Shown here: positions 9,247-17,484 of the stretch, in pieces
How the letters are laid out: each line of letters begins with the position of its first letter
How positions within the stretch are numbered: position 1 is the first letter of the stretch
Program-made: the position numbers and the translations under genes
Assembly: GCF_000829455.1 (NCBI RefSeq)
Contig: NZ_JXAK01000004.1
Location: 124,001-188,000 of the forward strand
Direction: 5' to 3'
Origin: Gordoniibacillus kamchatkensis
GTDB taxonomy: Bacteria > Bacillota > Bacilli > Paenibacillales > NBRC-103111
Length of the DNA: 64,000 bases
Notes under the pieces: model-generated
Told to the model about the DNA's origin: nothing
Databases searched by the model: none
What the model saw: the letters and a program-made list of their open reading frames with translations, nothing else

Positions 9247-10686
9247 TTAATGGCGCTCCACCAGCATCTTTTTGCGCGTGTAAAACTCGACGCCGTCCCG
9301 GCCGTTCGCGTGCAAATCGCCATAGAACGACTTCTTGTAGCCGGAAAACGGGAAGAACGCCATCGGCGCCGGCACGCCGACATTGACGCCCAGCATCCCG
9401 GCATCCATCGTGTCCCGGAACTCGCGGATCGCCTTCGCGCTGTTCGTGTAGATGCAGCCGCCGTTGGCGAATTCCGACCGGTTCGCCAGCTCGATCGCCT
9501 CGGTCAACGTCTCCACACGCACGACGGAAAGCACCGGGGCAAAAATCTCGTCGCGCCATATCGTCATCCCGGGGTCTACCCGATCGAAAATCGTCGGGCC
9601 GACGAAATACCCGTCCCGCTCCTCTGCCGCTCCGCGGCCGTCGAGGATCAGCTCAGCCCCCTCGGACTGGCCCTTCTCAATGTAGCCGAGCGTTCTTGCC
9701 TTATGGGCATCGCGGATGACCGGGCCGAGAAACACGTCCGGCTCCAGCCCGTTGCCGATCCGAATCGCCTGCGCCGCTTCGCGCAGCCGCTGCACGAGCG
9801 CATCCGCGATATCGCCGACGGCCACGACGACGGAGCACGCCATGCAGCGTTCGCCGGCGGAGCCGAAGGAAGCGTTGACGATTTCCTTGACGGCCAGGTT
9901 CAGATCGGCGTCAGGCATGACGATGGAGTGGTTTTTCGCCCCGGCCAGCGCCTGTACGCGCTTGCCGTGCGCGGCCGCCGTCTTGTACACGTATTCGGCC
10001 ACCGGCTGCGACCCGACGAACGACACGGCTTTGACTTCCGGAGCGGACATGAAGCCGTTGACAACATCGTGCGCGCCGTGAACGATATTGAACACGCCGT
10101 CCGGCAGCCCCGCTTCCTGCAGCAGCTCCGCCAGCCGGTTCACGGTCAGCGGCGTCCGTTCGGACGGCTTCATCACGAACGTATTGCCGCATACGATGGC
10201 GAGCGGAAACATCCAGCACGGCACCATCATCGGAAAATTAAACGGCGCAATGCCTGCGACAACCCCAAGCGGGTACCGGTACATGCTCGAATCGAGCCCT
10301 GTCGCGATTCCCTGCAGGGCGCTGCCCATCAGCAGCGTCGGCGCCCCCGCGGCAAATTCCACGCACTCGATGCCGCGCAGCACTTCGCCTTGCGCTTCGG
10401 TCAAGCTTTTGCCGTTCTCCTGCGTGATCAGCGCAGCCAGCTCGTCCCGATGCTTCACGAGCAGCTGCTGATATTGAAACATGAGACGAGCGCGGCGGGG
10501 AACCGGCACCCGGCTCCATTCGCGGAACGCCTTCTGCGCGGCGCGCACGGCCTGTGCCACGTCGTCGCCCGTGGATAGAGGAACGTGCGCCATCACTTCG
10601 CCGGTAGCCGGATTCGGCACCGGCTCCGTCTTCGCAGCGCTCGACTCGACCCAAGCGCCGCCGATGAAATTTTTCAATCGTGTCAT
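9247..10686 (-). CDS. iolA: Methylmalonate-semialdehyde dehydrogenase (CoA-acylating)
   Basis: Aldehyde dehydrogenase of 479 residues that turns (methyl)malonate semialdehyde into acetyl- or propionyl-CoA, the last step of inositol and valine breakdown. The stretch [16 protein letters not shown] (149-164) is the hallmark of the MmsA/IolA branch. The catalytic Cys is C281 in GERCMACS. Other ALDH landmarks are KPSERTPL and IFAPVLSV. It lies 30 bases after iolC, so the two are co-transcribed. The rest of the inositol pathway (iolB, D, E, G) is not in this window. Confidence 0.92.
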   Translation of the reverse strand: MTRLKNFIGGAWVESSAAKTEPVPNPATGEVMAHVPLSTGDDVAQAVRAAQKAFREWSRVPVPRRARLMFQYQQLLVKHRDELAALITQENGKSLTEAQGEVLRGIECVEFAAGAPTLLMGSALQGIATGLDSSMYRYPLGVVAGIAPFNFPMMVPCWMFPLAIVCGNTFVMKPSERTPLTVNRLAELLQEAGLPDGVFNIVHGAHDVVNGFMSAPEVKAVSFVGSQPVAEYVYKTAAAHGKRVQALAGAKNHSIVMPDADLNLAVKEIVNASFGSAGERCMACSVVVAVGDIADALVQRLREAAQAIRIGNGLEPDVFLGPVIRDAHKARTLGYIEKGQSEGAELILDGRGAAEERDGYFVGPTIFDRVDPGMTIWRDEIFAPVLSVVRVETLTEAIELANRSEFANGGCIYTNSAKAIREFRDTMDAGMLGVNVGVPAPMAFFPFSGYKKSFYGDLHANGRDGVEFYTRKKMLVERH

Positions 10687-10716
10687 GCTGCATTCCCTCC
10701 GGTTCTCGCTATTCTC

Positions 10717-11739
10717 TTATGACTTCGGTGCGTAAGGACTTTGGTGCTTTGCCAGCAATTGCTCGATCTGCTCCAGCGTCGGCATCGCGTCCGAGCAGCT
10801 GTGGCTCGATACGACGATGCTCGCCGAGGCGCTGCCGTAAGCGAGGCAGCGGGGGATGTCCCAGCCGCTGAGCAAGCCGTAGATGAAAGCTCCGGCAAAC
10901 GAGTCGCCCGCCCCGAACGTCTTGACCACCTGCGCCGGAAAAATGCCGGCTTGCCATACACTGCCGCCGCGGGCATAAGCCTTGGAGCCCCTGCCTCCGT
11001 GCTTGATGACGACGAGCTCAGCCGATCGTTCCAGCCACTCGCGGGCCGTCGCGTCGTCCTCTCCGCCAGCCGGCTGCGCCGTCTCGCCGGGAAATCGCTC
11101 CAGCAGGTCGAACTCCTCGCGCCCGCCGAAAATGACATCGCTTTTCTCGGCGACAAGACGGCAGTACGTGTAAATTTCCGCGGCGTTCGCCCACGTATAA
11201 GGCCGGAAATCGATATCGAACATAACGGCGACGCCGTGCTTGCGCGCCAGCTCCACCGCCCGGAACACCGCTTCCCGCGACGGGCTTCGGGCCAGCGCCG
11301 TGCCGGAAACGAGCAGCGCCCGCGCGGACGATATCTGGCTCTCCGCTACGTCCGCCGGTTCCAGATTGAGGTCGGCGACGCCTTCGCGGTACATCAGGAT
11401 GCTGCATTGCTCGGGCGATAAAATTTCCGTAAACGCCAGCCCCGTTACCGTGCCCGGCCGATCCGTCACAACGGAGCCCGTGTCGATGCGCTCGCGCTCC
11501 AGGTAATCGCGAATGAACCGTCCGAACTGGTCGTCCGACACTCTGCCGATAAATCCGGTGCGGAGCCCGAGGCGCGCGGCGGCGATAGCGATGTTGGCCG
11601 GCGAACCGCCGACGTATTTGGTGAACGAGCGCGTCTCTTCCATCGGGCGGTGAATTTCGTTGGCGTTCAGATCGATGCACAGCCGTCCGATAGCTAGCAG
11701 ATCTAAAGCTTTGCCGGGACCGGGACGAGCAATTTTCAT
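10717..11739 (-). CDS. iolC: 5-dehydro-2-deoxygluconokinase, PfkB family
   Basis: Sugar kinase of 340 residues from the ATG at 11739, preceded by GAGGAGGA; the open frame extends further upstream without a better start. The N terminus (LLAIGRLCIDLNANE) and the segment YVGGSPANIAIAAARLGL are characteristic of IolC. The C-terminal PfkB signature FGAGDSFAGAF holds the catalytic Asp. It phosphorylates 5-dehydro-2-deoxy-D-gluconate in inositol catabolism. It is the first gene of the operon and lies directly downstream of a promoter with a palindromic operator. Confidence 0.92.
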   Translation of the reverse strand: MKIARPGPGKALDLLAIGRLCIDLNANEIHRPMEETRSFTKYVGGSPANIAIAAARLGLRTGFIGRVSDDQFGRFIRDYLERERIDTGSVVTDRPGTVTGLAFTEILSPEQCSILMYREGVADLNLEPADVAESQISSARALLVSGTALARSPSREAVFRAVELARKHGVAVMFDIDFRPYTWANAAEIYTYCRLVAEKSDVIFGGREEFDLLERFPGETAQPAGGEDDATAREWLERSAELVVIKHGGRGSKAYARGGSVWQAGIFPAQVVKTFGAGDSFAGAFIYGLLSGWDIPRCLAYGSASASIVVSSHSCSDAMPTLEQIEQLLAKHQSPYAPKS

Positions 11740-11783
11740 GGGAAGTTTCCTCCTCTTCGCATCGGAAATGGGCAAACTTAGTC

Positions 11784-11801
11784 CATCTAATCGATTAGAT
11801 G
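11784..11801. promoter_or_regulatory. 18-bp palindromic operator, LacI type
   Basis: CATCTAATCGATTAGATG is a perfect palindrome with a central CG, the shape of a LacI-family operator. It lies just downstream of the iolC promoter and about 45 bases before the iolC start. The neighbouring LacI-type regulator (12226-13266) is the obvious candidate to bind it. Confidence 0.75.
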
Positions 11802-11815
11802 AAACTTGCAACGTG

Positions 11816-11844
11816 ATCATACCATGCCGTAAATCGGCAAACAA
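11816..11844 (-). promoter_or_regulatory. Sigma-A promoter of the iolC operon
   Basis: On the minus strand TTGTTT (11844-11839) is separated by 17 bases from TATGAT (11821-11816). Transcription would start near 11808, immediately before the palindromic operator, so a bound repressor would block initiation or early elongation. Confidence 0.65.
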
Positions 11845-12225
11845 TAACGCATTTTTAACTTGTTGGAGAAGGGGCTGGCAGGTAGAATGTTCCCAAATTA
11901 ACGTTCGTACAAAAGACCGGAAATTCGGGAGTTGCCCGGCCGGGCGCATCTTTCCCTTGTCTCGAGCATATTCGTGCGGGGACCATCGGCGGGAAGCTGC
12001 ACTCGAACGGACCGAGAATCCTTTATTAGGTCTTTTTTTCTTGTGTGGACGTTGCAGTGGACAGGAAATCTTTTATTTGGCGTCTCAAGCTGGAAACGGA
12101 GGAGTTTTCCCTGAAATAACGTCTTCTGTGTCCCTCGAGGAGAAAACACGCCGTTTTGTCACAGATAACGTACCTGTAGTCCAATTTACTTCCATGACCG
12201 GGACTTCCGTGGCAGCACCGTGTAG
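11845..12225. other. Intergenic region without a recognised gene
   Basis: About 380 bases separate the iolC promoter from the end of the LacI-type regulator, both on the minus strand. The open frames here have no ribosome binding sites or recognisable products. I see no further clear motif and no strong terminator after the regulator. Confidence 0.4.
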
Positions 12226-13266
12226 TTACGTTTCTTCAGAAACGTTATACTCGCTTGTTTGCGAACCGCACGTGCGCCGCACGACAAGCTCGACCGGCAG
12301 CGTGAGCAGCTCGGAACGCTCCGGCTTGCCGCCGGCGATCCGCTTCAACAGCAGCTCCGTCGCCGTACGCCCGATCTCGTAGCGCGGAATTTTGACCGTT
12401 GTCAGCTGCACGCAGCGGCTGGCCGCGATAAACAGATCGTCGAAGCCGACGACCGCCAGCTCGCCCGGCACCTCCACCCCCAAATCGTACGCCGCATCCA
12501 AAATTCCCAGGGCGCCGATGTCGGAAATGTTAATGACGGCAGTGGGGCGAATGTCCTGCGGCAACTGAAGCAAAGCGCGTGTCGCCTGAAAGCTGGGAGC
12601 ATATTTCGCCTCACCGGATATAAGCCATTCCGGCCGTACCTCTACCCCCGCCTCGCGCATCGCATCCTCGTATCCCTGCTCGCGGAGGAGGCTGACTGTC
12701 GAGCCCGGGACGCCCGTCATCAGCGCAATGCGCGTATGCCCGAGCCCGAGCAAATGGTTTGCCGCCAGCACGCCGCCCCGGTAGTTGTCGGACACGACCA
12801 TATCCCCTGCAAAACGTTCCAGCGGCCGGTGCGCAACCACAATCGGGTAGCCCTCCTCCATGAGCTGCCGCAGCAGCTCGCGGTCCGCTTCCATCGCCGT
12901 CGTGACGATGGCGCCGTCCACCTTGCCTTTGCGCAGCTGCTCGAGCGCCCCGGCGAGCCGCTGCGGGTCGTCGCCCGTGTTCACCATATTGACCGTATAG
13001 CCGAATTCGCGGGCGTAGTCCTCGCAAGCTTTGGCCACGTCCGGGTAAAACGGGTTGGTGATGTCCGACACGATCAGGCTGATCGTCTTGCTTTCGCGCA
13101 CGCGAAGGCCGCGGGCGACGGCGTTCGGCACATAGTTCAGCTCCCGGATGGCGCGGAGCACGCGCTCTTTCTTGTCCGGGCTGACGTAACGGGTATCGTT
13201 GAGCACATAAGAGACCGTGGCCACCGACACTCCGGCGGCGCTGGCAATATCTTTGATCGTCGGCAC
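12226..13266 (-). CDS. LacI/GalR family transcriptional regulator
   Basis: 346 residues. The N-terminal helix-turn-helix reads TIKDIASAAGVSVATVSYVLN, with the hinge helix at NYVPNAVARGL, followed by a periplasmic-binding-protein-like effector domain (LIVSDITNPFYPDVAKA; AVVGFDD). The start is GTG at 13266 with a GAGGAG site upstream and a TATAAT -10 near 13302-13307. It is encoded upstream of, and in the same direction as, the iolC operon, whose promoter carries an 18-bp palindrome, so it is probably that operon's local repressor. The effector is not known. Confidence 0.92.
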   Translation of the reverse strand: MPTIKDIASAAGVSVATVSYVLNDTRYVSPDKKERVLRAIRELNYVPNAVARGLRVRESKTISLIVSDITNPFYPDVAKACEDYAREFGYTVNMVNTGDDPQRLAGALEQLRKGKVDGAIVTTAMEADRELLRQLMEEGYPIVVAHRPLERFAGDMVVSDNYRGGVLAANHLLGLGHTRIALMTGVPGSTVSLLREQGYEDAMREAGVEVRPEWLISGEAKYAPSFQATRALLQLPQDIRPTAVINISDIGALGILDAAYDLGVEVPGELAVVGFDDLFIAASRCVQLTTVKIPRYEIGRTATELLLKRIAGGKPERSELLTLPVELVVRRTCGSQTSEYNVSEET

Positions 13267-13437
13267 AGTCGTTCTCCTCGCAGGCTTTCGGCGTTTTCCC
13301 CATTATAAACAGTTTGTTCGCCTGTGCGCCACAGCGGCTTGCGCCGATCGGTGCGGAGCTCGGCCGGCCGGTTGTGTCCGCGCGCAGCCTGCGAGGTCGA
13401 CTTCACACACTTTTTGTTATGATGCCAAACTTTTTGT

Positions 13438-13465
13438 TTGAACCGCCGCCGGTTTATGTTACTAT
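13438..13465 (+). promoter_or_regulatory. Putative sigma-A promoter of the D-amino-acid operon
   Basis: TTGAAC (13438-13443), a 16-base spacer and TACTAT (13460-13465) point towards the aldolase-like gene at 13604. The predicted transcript would start near 13472 and carry hairpin element B in its leader. Confidence 0.5.
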
Positions 13466-13501
13466 CATGGCAGATGCATCCCCATGCACTCTTACATCTT
13501 G

Positions 13502-13570
13502 AGGCTGCCCGAGAAAGGCGGAGACCCGCATTCCCAATCCGCAGCGCAGCCCTACTTTCTCGGGCAGCCT
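13502..13570 (+). repeat. Hairpin repeat element, copy B
   Basis: A 69-nt element with perfect 16-bp terminal inverted repeats (AGGCTGCCCGAGAAAG and CTTTCTCGGGCAGCCT) around a conserved interior (GGCGGAGACCCG, ATTCCCAATCCGCAGCG, CAGCC). It lies between the predicted promoter and the ribosome binding site of the next gene, so the mRNA leader would fold into this hairpin. Copies A (7027-7094) and C (49786-49954) share the interior. Confidence 0.85.
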
Positions 13571-13603
13571 GAAATCTTGCAACGATGCAAAGGAGGTGCC
13601 GGT

Positions 13604-14730
13604 ATGGGGCATCCTGATCAGCAACCGACGTTTGAAGAACAGCAGCTCGAGACGCCTTGCCTCGTCATCGACGCATCGATCATGCAGGCCAACATTCGCC
13701 GCATGGCGGAAGCCGTGCAGCGCCTCGGCGTTCGACTCAGACCCCACGCCAAAACGCACAAAATCCCGGAATTTGCTGCGGCGCAAATTGCGGCCGGCGC
13801 AGCGGCATCACCGTGGCCAAAATTTCCGAAGCGGAGGTCATGGCGGACCACGGGATTGACGACGTTTTCGTCGCTTATCCGCTCGTCACCGCCGCGAAAA
13901 TGGAAAGAGCTTTGCGGCTGAGCGAACGGATTCGGTTATGCGTCGGCGTCGACAGCGAAGCGGGCGCGCGAAACATGGAGGAAGCCGCCGCCCGGCGCGG
14001 CACCACGCTGCGCGTGCGGCTCGAGATCGACTGCGGGCTCAGGCGCACCGGCGTCCCGTACGAACAAGCGGTCAAGCTGGCGCAGCTCATTCACGGGCTG
14101 CCGCACCTGGACCTGGACGGCATTTACACGTTCCGCGGCAATTTGCTGGACGGCAAGCCGACGCTCGATTTGCGGAGCGCGGGGCACGAAGAAGGGCGGC
14201 TTATGGTCGCCTTGGCGGAGCAGATACGGGCGCAAGGCGTTCCCGTGCGCGAAGTCAGCGTCGGCTCCACGCCGACCGCTCTTTATGCCGGCGAAGTGGA
14301 AGGCGTGACCGAGGTGCGCCCCGGAACGTACATTTTTTACGACCGGATGCAGGCGAAGCTTGGCGTCTGCTCGCTGGACGATTGCGCCGCCTCCGTATTG
14401 GCCACCGTCGTGAGCAGACCAAGCGATACGCTGGCCATCATCGACGGCGGCAGCAAGACATTCGCCACCGACGTGCAGCCGGACAAAGAGCCGCTGAACC
14501 TGAGCGGATTCGGCTATATCCCGGCAGCCCCCGAGGCAATGCTGGAGCGGCTTACCGAGGAGCACGGCATGATTCGCGCGCAAGCCGGCGACGGTCTGAC
14601 TATCGGCAGCCGTGTGCGCATCGTTCCAAACCATATTTGCAGCACGGTCAATTTGCACAACCGGGTGTACTTGCACGAGAACGGCCGTTATCGCGCCATC
14701 GCAGTCGCCGCGCGCGGCATGCTGGAATGA
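13604..14730 (+). pseudogene. D-threonine aldolase / D-serine dehydratase-like PLP enzyme, frameshifted
   Basis: Fold-type III (alanine racemase N-terminal-like) PLP enzyme of about 375 residues. The start at 13604 has AAGGAGGTG ahead of it. The N-terminal part contains the PLP-lysine region LRPHAKTHKIPEFA, and the part after the break includes VDSEAGARN, SVGSTPTAL and the C-terminal metal-binding His/Cys region (VPNHICSTVN). The reading frame breaks near 13804-13805, where one G is missing (AAG|GITVAKISEAE in the restored reading). These enzymes cleave D-3-hydroxy-amino acids or dehydrate D-serine. It is followed 25 bases later by an N-acyl-D-amino-acid deacylase. Homopolymer error or true pseudogene cannot be separated here. 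Confidence 0.85.
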
Positions 14731-14755
14731 TTAACATCTAAGGGAGGATCAACCC

Positions 14756-16357
14756 GTGCTCGACCTCATTCTCAAAAACGGAAAAATCGTAGACGGCACA
14801 GGCAATCCCTGGTTTCGCGGCGATGTCGGGATCAAGGACGGTCAAATCGCCCGAGTCGGCTATGTCGACCAAGAAGCCGCAAGCGTCGTCGATGTCGGCG
14901 GCCAGGTCATCGCTCCCGGTTTTATCGACGGGCACTGCCATTCCGATCTGATGATCATCGATTACCCGCTCAGCGAAATCAAGCTGCAGCAAGGCGTCAC
15001 TTCCGAGGTGCTGGGCAACTGCGGACTTGCGCCCGCACCGGTGAGCATGGAAAGGCTGAGCACGCTGCAAAATTACATCCAGCCCGTGCTCGGCAGCACC
15101 AAATGGCAATGGCCGTGGGAAACGGTCGCCGAGTACATGGCTTTCGTCGCCCGCTCGAGTCCGGCCGAGCACGTCGCCACTTATGTGGCCCACGGCGCGC
15201 TGCGCATCGCGGTGATGGGCTTCGACAACCGCCCGGCGACCAAGGAAGAGCTGGCGCGCATGAAAGAGCTGCTGGAAGACGGCATGAAGGCGGGCGCGAT
15301 CGGCTTGTCGATCGGCTTGCTCTACGCGCCGGGAAGCTATACGGCCAAGGAGGAGCTCGCCGAGCTGTGCAAAGTGCTGCCGAAATACGGCGGGCTGCTC
15401 TCCACTCACATTCGCGGCGAAGGCAACAGCCTGATCCCTTCCGTGCGCGAGGTCGTATGGATCGCCGAGCAAGCCGGCATTTCGCTGCACATCAGCCACC
15501 TGAAGGCGGCGGGCAAGCGCAATTGGGGACAAGTGCAGGAGGCGCTGGAAATTATCGAAGACGCCCGCGCCCGCGGCATGGATGTAACGTGCGACGTATA
15601 CCCCTACTCGGCAAGCTCGACCATGATGACCACGGTGCTTCCTCCATGGACGCTGGAAGGCGGCATCGAGCGTACGATCGAAGCGCTTAAGCAGCCGAGC
15701 GTACGGGCCCGCATCAAGGAAGAGCTGGCGCACGAGCAGACCGATTGGGACAATTTGCTGTGCTCGACGGGATGGCAGAGCATTTACGTTTCGTCGGTGC
15801 AAACCGAAGAGAACCGCGCCCTGGAAGGCAAGCACATGCAGGAAATCGCCGAGCTGCGCGGCCAGCACCCGGCCGACTGCATGATGGATCTGCTTATCAG
15901 CGAGCAAGGCAAAGTGTCGATCGTCTACTTCCTTATGTCCGACGACGATGTGCGGCAAGTGGTCGGCTATGAAAAGTCGCTGATCGCTTCCGACAGCTTG
16001 CACTGCGAAACCGGCAGGCCGCATCCCCGGTTGTACGGCTCGTTCCCCCGCGTGTTCGCCAAATACGTGCGGGACGACCGCGTGCTATCGCTCGAGCAGG
16101 CCGTCCGCAAAATCACCTCGTTCCCCGCGCAAAGGTTCAAGCTGGGCAAACGCGGGCTGCTCGTTCCCGGCTATGCGGCCGATGTCGTCGTGTTCGATCC
16201 GCTGGCGATTCAGGATACCGCCACGTTCCAGGAGCCGCGCCAGTACCCGGCCGGCATATCGAAAGTGCTCGTCGCGGGGAAGACGGCGATTGAGCACGGC
16301 AAGCATACGCACGCGAGGAGCGGCACTTTCATAACGGCACAGCACTGCTGCCATTGA
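14756..16357 (+). CDS. N-acyl-D-amino-acid deacylase (D-aminoacylase), amidohydrolase family
   Basis: Zinc amidohydrolase of 533 residues starting at GTG 14756 with an AGGGAGGAT site. The metal-binding motif GFIDGHCHSD (about residues 59-68), the Cys in TSEVLGNCGLAPAP that contributes to the metal site, the HISHLKAAG block and the C-terminal ASDSLHCE / HPRLYGSF blocks are all typical of D-aminoacylases. The reaction releases free D-amino acids from N-acylated forms. Its position after a D-threonine-aldolase-like gene and before RidA supports a D-amino-acid salvage role, possibly from peptidoglycan. All catalytic blocks look intact. Confidence 0.9.
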   Translation: MLDLILKNGKIVDGTGNPWFRGDVGIKDGQIARVGYVDQEAASVVDVGGQVIAPGFIDGHCHSDLMIIDYPLSEIKLQQGVTSEVLGNCGLAPAPVSMERLSTLQNYIQPVLGSTKWQWPWETVAEYMAFVARSSPAEHVATYVAHGALRIAVMGFDNRPATKEELARMKELLEDGMKAGAIGLSIGLLYAPGSYTAKEELAELCKVLPKYGGLLSTHIRGEGNSLIPSVREVVWIAEQAGISLHISHLKAAGKRNWGQVQEALEIIEDARARGMDVTCDVYPYSASSTMMTTVLPPWTLEGGIERTIEALKQPSVRARIKEELAHEQTDWDNLLCSTGWQSIYVSSVQTEENRALEGKHMQEIAELRGQHPADCMMDLLISEQGKVSIVYFLMSDDDVRQVVGYEKSLIASDSLHCETGRPHPRLYGSFPRVFAKYVRDDRVLSLEQAVRKITSFPAQRFKLGKRGLLVPGYAADVVVFDPLAIQDTATFQEPRQYPAGISKVLVAGKTAIEHGKHTHARSGTFITAQHCCH

Positions 16358-16361
16358 GCTA

Positions 16362-16390
16362 GCAAAAAAAAGACCGCCTTGCGGCGGTTA
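16362..16390 (-). terminator. Rho-independent terminator of the coiled-coil gene
   Basis: On the minus strand ACCGCC-GCAA-GGCGGT is followed by CTTTTTTTT, about 20 bases after the stop of the coiled-coil gene. It lies between convergent genes and may also slow the plus-strand transcript. Confidence 0.75.
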
Positions 16391-16410
16391 TAAGGATTAT
16401 TTGATTCGTT

Positions 16411-16716
16411 TCAGCGCAGCTCATGCTCAATCGAGCGGGCGGATAACATTTCGATGATGCGGTGCTGTTGTTCTTGAATGGCCTCAAGCCGCTGTACCGC
16501 TTCATTCGTCTCCAGCACAGCCTGCTTGATGATTTGCTGTTCCGATTCCATCCGGTCGAGGCGGCTTTCTACTTGGTCGAGACGTCCCTCCATCCGGTCG
16601 AGGCGTCCCTCCACCCGGTCGAGACGGCCGTCCATACGGTCCAGGCGCTCGTGAACCGGAACGAGCTCTTCCCGAATAACGGAACGCAAAAGCTGTGTCA
16701 GCTCTTCATTCAACAT
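16411..16716 (-). CDS. Small coiled-coil protein with heptad repeats
   Basis: A 101-residue protein dominated by five tandem heptads of the type RLDRMDG / RLDRVEG / RLDRMEG / RLDQVES / RLDRMES (about residues 24-58), followed by a further predicted helix. No signal peptide or membrane segment is seen. The heptads are mirrored in the DNA as a 21-base tandem repeat, so the number of units can vary between strains. Proteins of this shape are common and uncharacterised in Bacillales; I cannot assign a function. It is flanked by D-amino-acid genes on the opposite strand and has its own terminator. Confidence 0.8.
   Translation of the reverse strand: MLNEELTQLLRSVIREELVPVHERLDRMDGRLDRVEGRLDRMEGRLDQVESRLDRMESEQQIIKQAVLETNEAVQRLEAIQEQQHRIIEMLSARSIEHELR
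16555..16650. repeat. 21-base tandem repeats inside the coiled-coil gene
   Basis: Successive units of the form CCATCCGGTCGAGGCGTCCCT vary slightly and encode one heptad each. About four to five units are visible. This is a likely site of slippage-driven length variation. Confidence 0.65.
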
Positions 16717-16809
16717 GAATCGCTCCTTTGCGATGGATACTTATTATTTTAGCAAGGTTTTGATTGCAAGGAAACTTAAATTCTTTTAACTCTTAGGAGG
16801 ACACCTGCC

Positions 16810-17274
16810 ATGTCGCAAATCGAAAACAAGCTGAAAGAACTCGGTATTACGCTGCCGGAAGTAGGCAAGCCGAAATTTTCCTATATTCCTGCAAATCGCA
16901 CCGGAAACCTGCTGTATTTGTCCGGCCAGGACTGCCGCATCGACGGCGTGCTGATGTACGAAGGCAAGCTCGGCAAAGAGCTGACGATCGAGCAGGGCCA
17001 AGCGGCGGCAAGACAAGTCATCATCAACTGCCTGGCCGTCATGAAGCATTACCTCGGCGACCTCGACCGCGTCGTCAAAATCGTCAAAATGCTCGCCTTC
17101 GTCAACAGCGCTCCCGGTTTTGCCGATCAGCCGTACGTCATCAACGGCGCTTCCGACCTGCTGATCGAAGTGTTCGGCGAGAACGGCCGCCACGCCCGCT
17201 CCGCCATCGGCACGAGCGATTTGCCGTTCCATACACCGGTGGAAATCGAACTGATCGTGGAAATCCGCGACTAA
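16810..17274 (+). CDS. RidA family protein (YjgF/YER057c/UK114)
   Basis: 154 residues with ATG 16810 after AGGAGGACACC. RidA enzymes hydrolyse reactive enamine/imine intermediates released by PLP enzymes. The conserved Arg that binds the carboxylate is present as R130 in GRHARSAIG, preceded by the loop QPYVINGASDLLIEVFG. The longer N terminus and the GKLGKELT segment resemble the subgroup often annotated as LPS-biosynthesis-like RidA. Its place beside two PLP-dependent D-amino-acid enzymes fits removal of 2-aminoacrylate-like products. Confidence 0.9.
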   Translation: MSQIENKLKELGITLPEVGKPKFSYIPANRTGNLLYLSGQDCRIDGVLMYEGKLGKELTIEQGQAAARQVIINCLAVMKHYLGDLDRVVKIVKMLAFVNSAPGFADQPYVINGASDLLIEVFGENGRHARSAIGTSDLPFHTPVEIELIVEIRD

Positions 17275-17283
17275 ACCAATGCA

Positions 17284-17327
17284 AAAAATGCCGCTGTAAT
17301 TGCTTGCGCAATTACAGCGGCATTTTT
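17284..17327. terminator. Strong bidirectional terminator hairpin
   Basis: A perfect 20-bp stem (AAAAATGCCGCTGTAATTGC paired with GCAATTACAGCGGCATTTTT) around a TTGC loop, 10 bases after the RidA stop. A and T runs on either side make it work in both directions, so it may also serve the convergent M20 gene. Confidence 0.85.
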
Positions 17328-17393
17328 GCTGACAAGCGGCTCCCACTGCTTCTCCAGTTGCTTTTCAGGCACTTGTAGCAGGCATTCCCCCGA

Positions 17394-17438
17394 AACATGC
17401 CGCTGCAGTTGCCGTTAGAGCAATTACGGCAGCATGTT
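17394..17438. repeat. Second, diverged copy of the terminator-like hairpin
   Basis: AACATGCCGCTGCAGTTGC is imperfectly paired with GCAATTACGGCAGCATGTT around a short loop, and is clearly related in sequence to the hairpin at 17284-17327. It lacks a T run. It may be a duplicated hairpin or the terminator of the M20 gene. Confidence 0.6.
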
Positions 17439-17484
17439 CATACGCAAGGTCCGGGCTGGCTCCTCCCATGAGACGAACGTCCGC

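Noticed and set aside
11898-12149. Small minus-strand frame between iolC and the LacI-type gene
   Set aside because: No ribosome binding site or family, and composition typical of non-coding DNA.
12821-12834. cre-like sequence inside the LacI-type gene
   Set aside because: TGCAAAACGTTCCA departs from the consensus in the key half and lies deep inside coding sequence.
16555-16650. CRISPR array
   Set aside because: The 21-base units are directly adjacent with no unique spacers and lie inside a coding frame for a coiled coil.
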